NCBI GenBank assembly: GCA_900544295.1 | Contig: UQUO01000025.1 | Coordinates: forward strand, 1-27,549 | Direction: 5' to 3' | Source: an uncultured Eubacteriales bacterium | GTDB lineage: Bacteria > Bacillota > Clostridia > Oscillospirales > Oscillospiraceae | Length of the DNA: 27,549 nt | Shown here: in pieces, positions 16,726-24,288 of the stretch | Layout: every line of letters begins with the position of its first letter | Position numbering within the stretch: position 1 is the first letter of the stretch | Position numbers and translations under genes: made by a program | Notes under the pieces: generated by a model | The model's database searches: none | Told to the model about the DNA's origin: nothing | What the model saw: the letters and a program-made list of their open reading frames with translations, nothing else

Positions 16726-17970
16726 TCAGATGACGCCCGGATAGAGCGGGAAACGCTCGCAAAGCTCCATGACCTCGTCCCTGACCTCCGGCACAGCGCT
16801 CTCGCCCTCCTGCATGAGGCGCAGGATGAGCCCGCCTATGCGGCGCATCTCGGCCTCCTTCATGCCGCGCGTCGTGGCGGCCGGGGAGCCGAAGCGCACG
16901 CCGCTGCCCAGGTGGGGCGGCTGCTGGTCGAAGGGGATGGCGTTCTTGTTGGCGGTGATGTGCGCGCGGTCGAGCCGCTCCTGCATGTCTCGGCCTGTGA
17001 CGCCCATGCTCATGACGTCCGCAAGCAGCAGATGGTTATCCGTGCCGCCGGAGACGAGGCGCACTCCGCCGGCGGAGAGCGTCTCGGCCAGGGCCGCGGC
17101 GTTGCGCACCACCTGGTGCTGGTACTCCGCGAACTCCGGCTGCATGGCCTCCTTCAGGCAGACGGCCTTGCCCGCGATGACGTGCATGAGCGGGCCGCCC
17201 TGGCTGCCGGGGAATATGGCGGAGTCTATCTTCTTAGCCAGCTCCTCTTTGCAGAGGATGATGGCTCCGCGCGGACCGCGCAGGGTCTTGTGCGTCGTCG
17301 TCGTGACGACGTCGGCGTAAGGCACGGGCGAGGGGTGCGCCCCGCCGGCTACAAGGCCGCCGATATGGGCCATGTCCACGAACATATAGGCCCCAACCTC
17401 GTCGCATATCTCGCGTATCTTAGCCCAGTCGATGATGCGGGAATAGGCGGAGGCGCCGGAGATTATCATCTTCGGGCGCAGCTCCTTGGCCATGCGGAGC
17501 ATCTCGTCATAGTCGATGAGCTCCGTCTCGGGGTCCACGCCGTAGCCGTGGACGTCAAAGTATTTGCCGGTTATGGAGGCCCTGGAGCCGTGGGTGAGGT
17601 GGCCGCCGCAGGCGAGGTCCATACCCATGAGCACGTCCCCGGGCTTCGCCAGGGCGAGATAGACGGCAACGTTCGCCTGGGAGCCGGAGTGCGGCTGCAC
17701 GTTGGCATGCTCAGCCCCGAAGAGCTCCTTGGCCCTGTTGCGGCAGATGTCCTCCACTATATCCACATATTCACAGCCGCCGTAAAAACGCTTGCCGGGA
17801 TAGCCCTCGGCGTATTTATTCGTGAGATGGCTGCCGACGGCCTCCATGACCGCCGGAGAGGTGAAGTTTTCCGAGGCGATAAGCTCTATATGGTCGCGCT
17901 GCCTCGTGAGCTCCTGCTCCATTGCGGCAAAGATCTCCGCGTCCTCGCGGCGTATGTGCTCATAATTCAT
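16726..17970 (-). CDS. glyA: Serine hydroxymethyltransferase
   Basis: A 414-residue PLP enzyme that interconverts serine plus tetrahydrofolate with glycine plus 5,10-methylene-tetrahydrofolate. The cofactor lysine is Lys228 in [13 protein letters not shown]. Other landmarks are LIASENF (30-36), [15 protein letters not shown] (51-65), [14 protein letters not shown], the [12 protein letters not shown] cofactor loop and GSPAATTRG. The length is standard. The ATG at 17968-17970 has GAGGAG ten bases upstream; an upstream frame extension has no ribosome site. It has its own promoter and leads an operon with the BceRS-like pair, an unusual association. Confidence 0.97.
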   Translation of the reverse strand: MNYEHIRREDAEIFAAMEQELTRQRDHIELIASENFTSPAVMEAVGSHLTNKYAEGYPGKRFYGGCEYVDIVEDICRNRAKELFGAEHANVQPHSGSQANVAVYLALAKPGDVLMGMDLACGGHLTHGSRASITGKYFDVHGYGVDPETELIDYDEMLRMAKELRPKMIISGASAYSRIIDWAKIREICDEVGAYMFVDMAHIGGLVAGGAHPSPVPYADVVTTTTHKTLRGPRGAIILCKEELAKKIDSAIFPGSQGGPLMHVIAGKAVCLKEAMQPEFAEYQHQVVRNAAALAETLSAGGVRLVSGGTDNHLLLADVMSMGVTGRDMQERLDRAHITANKNAIPFDQQPPHLGSGVRFGSPAATTRGMKEAEMRRIGGLILRLMQEGESAVPEVRDEVMELCERFPLYPGVI

Positions 17971-18027
17971 GACAAAACAGCTCCTCGGCCTGTATTTTTC
18001 CCACTGTGCCTGCGCACAAGATACTGT

Positions 18028-18057
18028 ATTATACCACCGCTGCGGCACATTAAGCAA
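18028..18057 (-). promoter_or_regulatory. Promoter of the glyA-regulator-kinase operon
   Basis: Read on the minus strand: TTGCTT (18057-18052), an 18-bp spacer and a perfect TATAAT (18033-18028). The leader to the glyA ATG is about 50 bases, too short for a glycine or tetrahydrofolate riboswitch, and none was seen. Confidence 0.8.
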
Positions 18058-18173
18058 TTACAATATCGCCGCGGAAAAAGGGCTTGTGTATGTTCATTCT
18101 GTACAAATGTCCTCCGTATGCACACTCTGTCCGTGCTCTGGGACGCCAACCTTTCAAAAATGTCACATTGGAG

Positions 18174-18224
18174 GCCTTAACGTAAGGCAAAGCGATGGAA
18201 CGGCGCGCGATGCTCTGCTATGAT
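18174..18224 (+). promoter_or_regulatory. Probable promoter and operator of the BceAB-like operon
   Basis: A perfect inverted repeat GCCTTA-ACG-TAAGGC (18174-18188) lies just upstream of a weak TGGAAC -35 (18196-18201), a 17-bp spacer and an extended -10, TGC-TATGAT (216-224 of the 18,000 block). A weak -35 with an upstream palindrome is typical of activator-dependent promoters, so the palindrome is a candidate binding site for the BceR-like regulator. This is inference from position only. Confidence 0.5.
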
Positions 18225-18257
18225 ATGGGCGTAATCCAGGAAGGAGGAGACATTTCA

Positions 18258-19025
18258 ATGTCACTGCTTGAGGTATCCAATCTCAAAAAAATCTACACCA
18301 CTCGCTTCGGCGGGGCGCAGGTCCAGGCGCTCTCGAACGTGAGTTTTTCCGTTGTCGAGGGCGAGTACGTCGCCATCATGGGCGAATCCGGCTCCGGCAA
18401 GACGACGCTTCTGAACATCCTCGCCGCGCTCGACAGGCCGACCTCCGGCCAGGTGCTGCTCGACGGGCGGGACATCACCGGCATCCCGGAGCGTGAGCTG
18501 GCCGCTTTCCGGCGCGACAAGCTGGGCTTCGTGTTCCAGGATTTCAACCTCCTTGACACCTTCACGCTGCGGGACAACATCTTCCTCCCCCTCGTCCTCG
18601 CGGGCAAGAGCTTCGAGGAGATGAGCGGGCGCATCGGGCCCATCGCCCAGCGGCTCGGCATTGCGGGCCTTCTGGGCAAGTACCCCTACGAGGTCTCAGG
18701 CGGCGAAAAGCAGCGCGCCGCAGTCGCCCGCGCGCTCATCACCCGCCCGCGCATCATCCTCGCGGACGAGCCCACGGGCGCGCTTGACTCCCGTGCGACG
18801 GACGCCCTGCTCAACATGTTCGGTGAAATAAATGAGGAGGGCCAGACCATACTCATGGTCACGCACTCCGTCAAGGCCGCCTCCCACGCGGGGCGCGTCC
18901 TCTTCCTGCGCGACGGCGAGGTCTATCACCAGCTCTACCGCGCCGGTCAGACGGCGGAGCAGATGTTCGCGCGCATCTCGGACACGCTGACCGTTATCGC
19001 ACAAGGCGGTGAGCTCGGTGCGTAA
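18258..19025 (+). CDS. BceA-like ABC transporter ATP-binding protein
   Basis: A 255-residue ATPase of the MacB/LolD/BceA class that powers the FtsX-type permease encoded next. Walker A is GESGSGKTT (42-50), the Q-loop has Gln94, the signature is VSGGEKQR (146-153), Walker B is IILADEPTGALD and the switch His is His203. All are intact. In Bce systems the transporter removes peptide antibiotics from their lipid targets and also signals to the kinase. The ATG at 18258 has AAGGAGG ten bases upstream; the open frame begins earlier but without a ribosome site. It overlaps or abuts the permease gene. Confidence 0.95.
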   Translation: MSLLEVSNLKKIYTTRFGGAQVQALSNVSFSVVEGEYVAIMGESGSGKTTLLNILAALDRPTSGQVLLDGRDITGIPERELAAFRRDKLGFVFQDFNLLDTFTLRDNIFLPLVLAGKSFEEMSGRIGPIAQRLGIAGLLGKYPYEVSGGEKQRAAVARALITRPRIILADEPTGALDSRATDALLNMFGEINEEGQTILMVTHSVKAASHAGRVLFLRDGEVYHQLYRAGQTAEQMFARISDTLTVIAQGGELGA

Positions 19026-21096
19026 GCTCTCCTTTTATCCCAAGCTCGCGGCGCGGAGCATGAAGTCCAACCGCCGCTTCTACCTGCCCTATATCCTCAC
19101 TGTAATCGGCACCGCCGCAGCCTTCTACATCATGGCCGCCATAGTCTCCGACCCCGGCTCAAAGGAACTGGCCGCGGGGACATCCAATGGCCCGATGTAT
19201 GTGTCCATGTTCATGACCCTGGGCATGTTCGTCCTGGGCCTCTTCTCCTGCATCTTCCTGCTGTACACGAACAGCTTCCTGATGAAGCGGCGGCAGAAGG
19301 AGCTGGGCCTATACAGCGTGCTCGGCATGAGCAAGACGAACATCGCCGGCATCATGGTGTTTGAGGCGCTCTACATCGCCCTCATCGGCATCGGCGGCGG
19401 CCTCGCCGTGGGCATCCTGCTCACCAAGCTCGTGAGCCTGGCGCTCTTCCGGCTCATGCGCCTGCCCGTACCCTTCGGCTTCTCGGTGCAGCCCATAGCC
19501 ATTATCATCGTGGTGCTCTTTTTCGCGGGGCTCATACTGCTGACGCTGCTGGCGAATCTCGCCAAGGTGGGGCGTTCGCGCCCTGTTGAGCTGCTGCGCG
19601 GCGGCAATGTGGGTGAAAAAGAACCTAAAGCCAACTGGTTTCTCACGATAGTGGGGGTTCTCTTCCTGGGTGCGGGCTACGCCGTGGCGATGCTCGTGGA
19701 CAATCCCGGCATGGCCGTGGCGGTATATTTCCTCGCGGTCTTTGCGGTCATAATCGGCACCTACTGCCTGTTCACCTCTGTCTCCATAGCGGTTTTAAAG
19801 GCGCTGAGGCGCAACAAGCGCTATTATTACAAGTCCAACCACTTCATCAGCGTCTCCGGCATGCTCTACCGGATGAAGCGCAACGCCGTGGGCCTGGCGA
19901 ACATCTGCATACTCTGCACCATGGTCATGGTCATGGTGAGCGGCACGCTCTCCCTCTACCTCGGCAGCGAGGAGCAGGTGAACGTCCACTGCCCCTCCGA
20001 CGTGGTGGTGGAGACGACGTATTATGCCAGCTCCGCCGAGGACCACGTCTACAACGAGGAGACGGGCGAGGAGACCATCGAGTACCACACGCCCTACGAC
20101 GCCGCGGCGATGGACGCCTGGTTCGAGGACTACTTTGCCGGGCACAAGCTCGCGCCCTCGGCGGCGAAGGCTGTGGAATATTACAGCTTTTCCGCTGTGG
20201 ACGCAAACTCCCTATACACCATCATGGCCGTCACGGCGGAGACCTACGCCCAGCTGACGGGCGAGCCGGTCCCTGAACTGGCCCCGGGCGAGGCGTTGGC
20301 GCACGTCCCGCCGAACTGTGAGCTCGGAGACAGCTTCAGCTTCCTGGACAAGGACGGCGGGACTGTCTGCATCGGGCTTGTGGGTGAGGCGAAACTCACG
20401 GCCGCACAGATAGTGCTGAACATGGTAGCCGTAAACTGGACGGAGGATGACGACGATATCGTCCTCGTGGTACCGGACACCGCGGCGCTGCTGGAGCTGG
20501 TCGCGGGGCAGGAGAACGGCTCCTACATCTGGCGCGGGCAGTACGACTTCGAGGCCTCGGACGAGGCTCTCGCGGCCATGGTGGACGACTACTTTGCCGC
20601 CTCCAGCGAGGGCGATGGCGTGGACGCGGGCTACTACGACGTCCTGCGCATAGACCTGCGCTCGGAGACGGAACGGGACGTCTACGGTCTCTCCGGCGGC
20701 TTCCTCTTCCTGGGCGTGTTCCTGGGCATCGTTTTCCTGATGGCGACGGTCCTGATAATTTACTACAAGCAGGTCTCGGAGGGCTACGAGGACAACGCCC
20801 GCTTCGACATCATGCGCAAGGTCGGCCTCTCCGAGCGCGAGGCGCGCCGCGCCATACGCAGCCAGATTCTGACGGTGTTCTTCATGCCCATACTGGTGGC
20901 GGCCATCCACATCGCCTTTGACTTCAACCTCGTCGTGCTGCTCCTGCGTCTTTTCTCGCTGACGAACGTGAAGCTCACGGCGCTCTGCACGCTCGGCACG
21001 CTCTTGGTATTCTGCGCTGTGTACGCTGTGGTCTACGCCCTTACGGCCAGATCCTATTACAAGATTGTCCGCCCGAACAGCGGGACCGTGAGGTAG
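19018..21096 (+). CDS. BceB-like FtsX-family ABC transporter permease
   Basis: A permease of about 692 residues with the BceB layout. The first helix is followed by an FtsX-like block of three helices (about 55-190), with further helices up to about 310. A large extracellular domain of about 245 residues (about 315-560), rich in Asp, Glu and Tyr, follows. A second FtsX block of three helices closes the protein (about 560-690). The extracellular domain is the sensing and recognition part in characterised Bce transporters and is poorly conserved, so the substrate cannot be read from it. The start is uncertain: GTG at 19018 gives the usual MRKLSFYPKLAARSM opening and has GGTGA five bases upstream, while a GTG at 19009 would add three residues. 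Both overlap the end of the ATPase gene. Confidence 0.93.
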   Translation: MRKLSFYPKLAARSMKSNRRFYLPYILTVIGTAAAFYIMAAIVSDPGSKELAAGTSNGPMYVSMFMTLGMFVLGLFSCIFLLYTNSFLMKRRQKELGLYSVLGMSKTNIAGIMVFEALYIALIGIGGGLAVGILLTKLVSLALFRLMRLPVPFGFSVQPIAIIIVVLFFAGLILLTLLANLAKVGRSRPVELLRGGNVGEKEPKANWFLTIVGVLFLGAGYAVAMLVDNPGMAVAVYFLAVFAVIIGTYCLFTSVSIAVLKALRRNKRYYYKSNHFISVSGMLYRMKRNAVGLANICILCTMVMVMVSGTLSLYLGSEEQVNVHCPSDVVVETTYYASSAEDHVYNEETGEETIEYHTPYDAAAMDAWFEDYFAGHKLAPSAAKAVEYYSFSAVDANSLYTIMAVTAETYAQLTGEPVPELAPGEALAHVPPNCELGDSFSFLDKDGGTVCIGLVGEAKLTAAQIVLNMVAVNWTEDDDDIVLVVPDTAALLELVAGQENGSYIWRGQYDFEASDEALAAMVDDYFAASSEGDGVDAGYYDVLRIDLRSETERDVYGLSGGFLFLGVFLGIVFLMATVLIIYYKQVSEGYEDNARFDIMRKVGLSEREARRAIRSQILTVFFMPILVAAIHIAFDFNLVVLLLRLFSLTNVKLTALCTLGTLLVFCAVYAVVYALTARSYYKIVRPNSGTVR

Positions 21097-21108
21097 GAGG
21101 TGCTCTTC

Positions 21109-21477
21109 ATGGAATCGGCAAAACTGCTCATAATAATACTGATAGTGGCGCTCATCATCCTCATCGTCGGCGCAGCGATCTGGTTCGGCTGGGGCGGCAC
21201 AGGCGCGGAGTGGTACTCTCAGATAGACAACAGCTGCGTAAAAGAGGTGGCCGCGAGCGACGATATGGTATACGAATATACCCTCGTCTGCTACGATGCG
21301 GATGGCCGGAGCCGGGACATCAGCTTCAAGACCAGCCGCATCCTCACGGAGGACGCCTTCATCCTGCTCGAAACCATGCCCCTGCGCGGCGTCGTGAGCT
21401 GGGCCGAGGTCTTCTGGGAAGACCTGCCCCCAGCCGTGCAGGAGCAGTACCCGGGCCCGGCAAACTCCGAGCTCTGA
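21109..21477 (+). CDS. YxeA-family (DUF1093) small exported protein
   Basis: A 122-residue protein with one N-terminal hydrophobic helix (about 5-27), a signal peptide or anchor, then a small soluble domain. It resembles the YxeA/DUF1093 family in YSQIDN, the VYEYTLVCYDADG strand pair, and GVVSWAEVFWEDLPPAVQ near the end. In Bacillus subtilis yxeA follows the Bce-type yxdLM transporter genes, and here too the gene directly follows the permease (12 bases). The role of YxeA is not established. The ATG at 21109 has AGGAGG eight bases upstream; a GTG three codons earlier sits on the ribosome site and is rejected. Confidence 0.85.
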   Translation: MESAKLLIIILIVALIILIVGAAIWFGWGGTGAEWYSQIDNSCVKEVAASDDMVYEYTLVCYDADGRSRDISFKTSRILTEDAFILLETMPLRGVVSWAEVFWEDLPPAVQEQYPGPANSEL

Positions 21478-21489
21478 CGCGGGCCAGCG

Positions 21490-21516
21490 GGACCCGGCGC
21501 ACAAAGCGCCGGGTCC
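21490..21516 (+). terminator. Terminator of the BceAB-YxeA operon
   Basis: A perfect 11-bp stem, GGACCCGGCGC (21490-21500) and GCGCCGGGTCC (21506-21516), with loop ACAAA, followed by TTGTCTGTT. It lies 12 bases after the YxeA stop codon. Confidence 0.88.
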
Positions 21517-21534
21517 TTGTCTGTTACCCGGCAC

Positions 21535-21564
21535 TTGACGGCATGTCGTGGGGAAAGGTATAAT
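21535..21564 (+). promoter_or_regulatory. Promoter of the YitT-family gene
   Basis: TTGACG (21535-21540), an 18-bp spacer and a perfect TATAAT (21559-21564), with transcription expected to begin near 21571. It separates this gene from the upstream transporter operon, together with the terminator at 21490-21516. Confidence 0.85.
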
Positions 21565-21617
21565 ATCGACGCCAATATGAGGGCCGCGTCCCGGATAAAA
21601 AGAAGGAGGTACACGGC

Positions 21618-22478
21618 ATGAATAAAGCCAAACTCAGGCGGCTGGCGGCAGACCTGGCCTGCGACCTCGCCGGCAGCTTTCTCTACGCCGCGGCGATAAG
21701 CACCTTCATCGTGGACGCCGAGATCGCCACCTGCGGGGTGAGCGGCCTCGCCGTAAGCATAAACCACCTCTTCCCCTCCCTGCCCATAGGCGTACTCTCG
21801 ATCCTGCTGAACATCCCGCTCGTCATCTTCAGCTTCCGCGTGCTGGGGCGGGATTTCTTCCTCAAGAGCCTCAAATCCATGGTACTCGTGTCGGTCATCA
21901 TAGACCTGCTCGGCCCGGTTTTGCCGCACTACTCGGGGGACAGGCTCGTTGCCGCCCTCTTCGGCGGCGCGCTCATGGGCCTCGGCCTGGCCATAGTCTA
22001 CTCGCGCGGCTCCTCGACGGGGGGCATGGATTTTCTCGTGCTCTCCCTCAAAAAGCTGCACCCGCACATCTCCACCGGCACCATCTCCATAGTCAGCGAC
22101 GCCGTCATCATAAGCCTCGGCGCCCTGGTCTTCCGGGATGTGGACTCCTTCCTCTACGGGGCGGTGTCCGTCTTCGCCGTCGGCGCGGTCATAGACCGGG
22201 TCAGCTACGGCCTGAGCTCGGGCAAGATGATGCTCGTCGTTACCGAGCACGGCGACGAGGTGGCGGAGGCCATCAGCCGCGAGACGGAGCGCGGCAGCAC
22301 CATCGCGGACATCCGTGGGGCCTACACCAAGCGGGAAAAGCAGCTGGTCATCAGCGCCCTGAGCAAGAGCCAAGCCTTCAAGGCCAAGCGCGCCGTCCGC
22401 GAGGCGGACTCGGCCAGCTTCATCATGATAAGCTCCACGGACATGGTCTTCGGCGAGGGCTTCCAGGACCCGGACTAA
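21618..22478 (+). CDS. YitT-family (DUF161/DUF2179) membrane protein
   Basis: A 286-residue membrane protein. The N-terminal about 200 residues hold five or six hydrophobic helices with the family block GALMGLGLAIVYSRGSSTGG and a DFLVLSLKK segment. The C-terminal DUF2179 domain (about 205-286) includes LVVTEHGDEVAEAI, the RGSTIADIRGAYTKREKQ stretch and a final FIMISSTDMVFGEGF. Members of this family (UPF0750) have been proposed to be transporters, but no substrate is settled. The start has AGGAGGT eight bases upstream. It is monocistronic, with its own promoter and a terminator shared with the converging mreB-like gene. Confidence 0.93.
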   Translation: MNKAKLRRLAADLACDLAGSFLYAAAISTFIVDAEIATCGVSGLAVSINHLFPSLPIGVLSILLNIPLVIFSFRVLGRDFFLKSLKSMVLVSVIIDLLGPVLPHYSGDRLVAALFGGALMGLGLAIVYSRGSSTGGMDFLVLSLKKLHPHISTGTISIVSDAVIISLGALVFRDVDSFLYGAVSVFAVGAVIDRVSYGLSSGKMMLVVTEHGDEVAEAISRETERGSTIADIRGAYTKREKQLVISALSKSQAFKAKRAVREADSASFIMISSTDMVFGEGFQDPD

Positions 22479-22490
22479 AAAACATGACAA

Positions 22491-22520
22491 AAGCCGCCCG
22501 GCTGCACAGCCGGGCGGCTT
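22491..22520. terminator. Bidirectional terminator between the YitT-family and MreB-like genes
   Basis: A perfect 13-bp stem, AAGCCGCCCGGCT (22491-22503) and AGCCGGGCGGCTT (22508-22520), with loop GCAC, and CTTTTC after it on the plus strand. On the minus strand it is followed by TTTGTCATGTTTTTT, so it can serve both converging genes. Confidence 0.9.
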
Positions 22521-22531
22521 CTTTTCGCTTT

Positions 22532-23563
22532 TCAGTTCTGGAGCTGGCGCTTGCGGGCGAAGTTCACCATGCCCTCGGGCAGCTCGTTCAGGCGCAGGAG
22601 CATCTTGCCCGCGCCGTAGGCCGCGCAGGAGATGGGGTCGTCCACCACCACCGTGCGCAGGTTTGTGTCGTGCTCGACCAGCATATCTATGCCGTAGATG
22701 AGGCTGCCGCCGCCGGACATGACTATGCCGTTTTGCGAGATGTCCGCCACGAGCTCGGGCGGCGTGCGCTCCAGGACGTAGTGGATGCTCTCAAGTATCT
22801 CTCGCGCGGGCTCCAGCAGAACCTCGGCCAGTTCCGTGGAGCTCAGCTTCACCATCTTGGGCAGGCCCGTCACCAGGTCGCGGCCCTTGACCTCCTCGAT
22901 GCCGACCTCCGGCTTCGGAACGACGCAGCCGATGTTTATCTTGACCTCCTCCGCCGTCTTGGCGCCGATGAGGACGTTATAGCGCCGCCGGACGTAGCGG
23001 ATGATGGCGTCGTCAAAGCTGCCGCCCGCGACCTTTATGGACTCGCACTCGGCCACGCCGCCGAGCGAGACGACCGCCGTCTCCGTCGTGCCGCCGCCGA
23101 TGTCGATGATGAGGTGGCCGTCCGGCTTAGAGACGTCTATGCCCGCGCCGTAGGCCGTGGCGACGGCGCTCTCCACGAGGTAGACCTTCCTCGCGCCCGC
23201 CTCGACCACGGCGTCTATCACCGCGCGCTCTTCCACGCCCGTGATGCTGCCCGGCACACAGACCAGGACGCGGGGCTTGAAGAGGCTGAAGCTCGTCACC
23301 CGGCCTATGAGCTCCCGGAGCATGGCCACAGTCATGTCGTAGTCCGAGATGACGCCGTCCATGATGGGCTGGATGGGCACAATGCTCGCGGGCGTGCGGC
23401 CCAGCATCTTCTGCGCGTCGTGTCCGACCTTGAGCAGCTTGCCGGAGAACTTGTCCACGGCCACGATGGTCGGCTCGCGTATCTGGACGCCCTTACCCCT
23501 CGAATAGAGCAGCACGCCCGTAGTACCCATGTCCAGCGCTATATCACGTTCGAATATCAGCAT
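22532..23563 (-). CDS. MreB/Mbl-like rod-shape-determining actin homologue
   Basis: A 343-residue bacterial actin. ATP-binding landmarks are phosphate-1 LDMGTTGVLLY, GRTPASIVPIQPIMDGVI, phosphate-2 LIIDIGGGTTETAVVSLGG and the adenosine motif VMSGGGSLIYGIDML. In the cell it would form membrane filaments that guide wall synthesis. The phosphate-1 loop reads DMGTTGV where MreB usually has DLGTANT or a close variant, and the gene is not next to mreC or mreD. A secondary, Mbl-like paralogue is therefore likely. AAAGGTG lies eight bases before the ATG. It follows the comF-like gene by 52 bases and is probably the end of the recD2-comF transcript; a separate promoter could not be shown. Confidence 0.9.
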   Translation of the reverse strand: MLIFERDIALDMGTTGVLLYSRGKGVQIREPTIVAVDKFSGKLLKVGHDAQKMLGRTPASIVPIQPIMDGVISDYDMTVAMLRELIGRVTSFSLFKPRVLVCVPGSITGVEERAVIDAVVEAGARKVYLVESAVATAYGAGIDVSKPDGHLIIDIGGGTTETAVVSLGGVAECESIKVAGGSFDDAIIRYVRRRYNVLIGAKTAEEVKINIGCVVPKPEVGIEEVKGRDLVTGLPKMVKLSSTELAEVLLEPAREILESIHYVLERTPPELVADISQNGIVMSGGGSLIYGIDMLVEHDTNLRTVVVDDPISCAAYGAGKMLLRLNELPEGMVNFARKRQLQN

Positions 23564-23615
23564 AGCATTTGCACCTTTCCAGTCTTAAGGTAATCATTGA
23601 CCGCTTGCGGCCCGT

Positions 23616-24269
23616 TTAGTCAACTCTTGCCAGCGCCGCGCAGACCACGCTCTCCGCGCCGGCCATGCCCAGCGTTCTCGCGCACTCGGACACCGTGGCG
23701 CCTGTCGTGATGATGTCGTCTATGAGCAGTATCCTCCTGCCCTCGACCAACTCCGGGTCTATGACCTCATAGGCGCCGGAGATATTCGCGCGGCGCTTTT
23801 CAAGGCTGCCCGTGGCCGATTGCGGGGCCACGTCCTTCCTCTTGCGCAGGGTCTCGACGGCGACGTCCCCAAGCTCCAGCGCCGCGGCCATGGCTATCAG
23901 CATGGCCTGGTCGTAGCCGCGCTCTTTCAGGCGCTGGCTGGAGAGCGGCACCCAGGAGATGAGCTCGTACTCCCCCGCCAGGCGCTCGCGGATGCAGTCC
24001 GCCACCAGTCGGCCGAAGACGCCCGCGTAGGCCGTCACGCCCTGGAACTTGTAGCGGTGCAGCGCCTCGCGCACCGCACCCTCGTACCTGAGCGGAGCGA
24101 CGCAGGCCGCGACGAAATCCGTGCCCGCCCGCTCCGAGGGCGAGGTGTAGGGCAGGCTCTTCGCGCACTCGGCGCACATCCCGCTCTCGCCCCGCTTCAG
24201 CAAGCCGCGGCAAAAGGCGCAGCGCGGCGGAAAGATGATGTCCAGTATCCCGCTTTTCGACTTCGGCAC
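23616..24269 (-). CDS. ComF-family phosphoribosyltransferase-like protein
   Basis: A 217-residue protein. An N-terminal four-cysteine zinc site (Cys17, Cys20, Cys32, Cys35, in CAFC and CAEC) precedes a type I phosphoribosyltransferase domain with the PRPP loop RILLIDDIITTGATVSE near residue 180 and an ERGYDQAML segment. In naturally competent bacteria ComF helps take up or process single-stranded DNA, though its biochemical role is unclear, and the family is also common in non-competent species. A GTG at 24267-24269 is chosen because AAGGAGG lies ten bases upstream; a GTG three codons earlier is one base from that site. It follows the RecD2-like gene by about 20 bases, a pairing that fits DNA uptake or repair. 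Confidence 0.9.
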   Translation of the reverse strand: MPKSKSGILDIIFPPRCAFCRGLLKRGESGMCAECAKSLPYTSPSERAGTDFVAACVAPLRYEGAVREALHRYKFQGVTAYAGVFGRLVADCIRERLAGEYELISWVPLSSQRLKERGYDQAMLIAMAAALELGDVAVETLRKRKDVAPQSATGSLEKRRANISGAYEVIDPELVEGRRILLIDDIITTGATVSECARTLGMAGAESVVCAALARVD

Positions 24270-24288
24270 GGCAAGCACGCCTCCTTCT

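Noticed and set aside
17971..18027. Glycine or tetrahydrofolate riboswitch upstream of glyA
   Set aside because: The leader from the predicted start is only about 50 bases and shows no matching core elements.
16609..18180. Plus-strand open frame of 523 codons opposite glyA
   Set aside because: Antisense shadow of a highly conserved enzyme; no ribosome site.
23575..23625. Separate promoter for the MreB-like gene (TTGACT at the comF stop)
   Set aside because: A -35-like hexamer exists but no acceptable -10 at 16-18 bases; co-transcription with comF is simpler.
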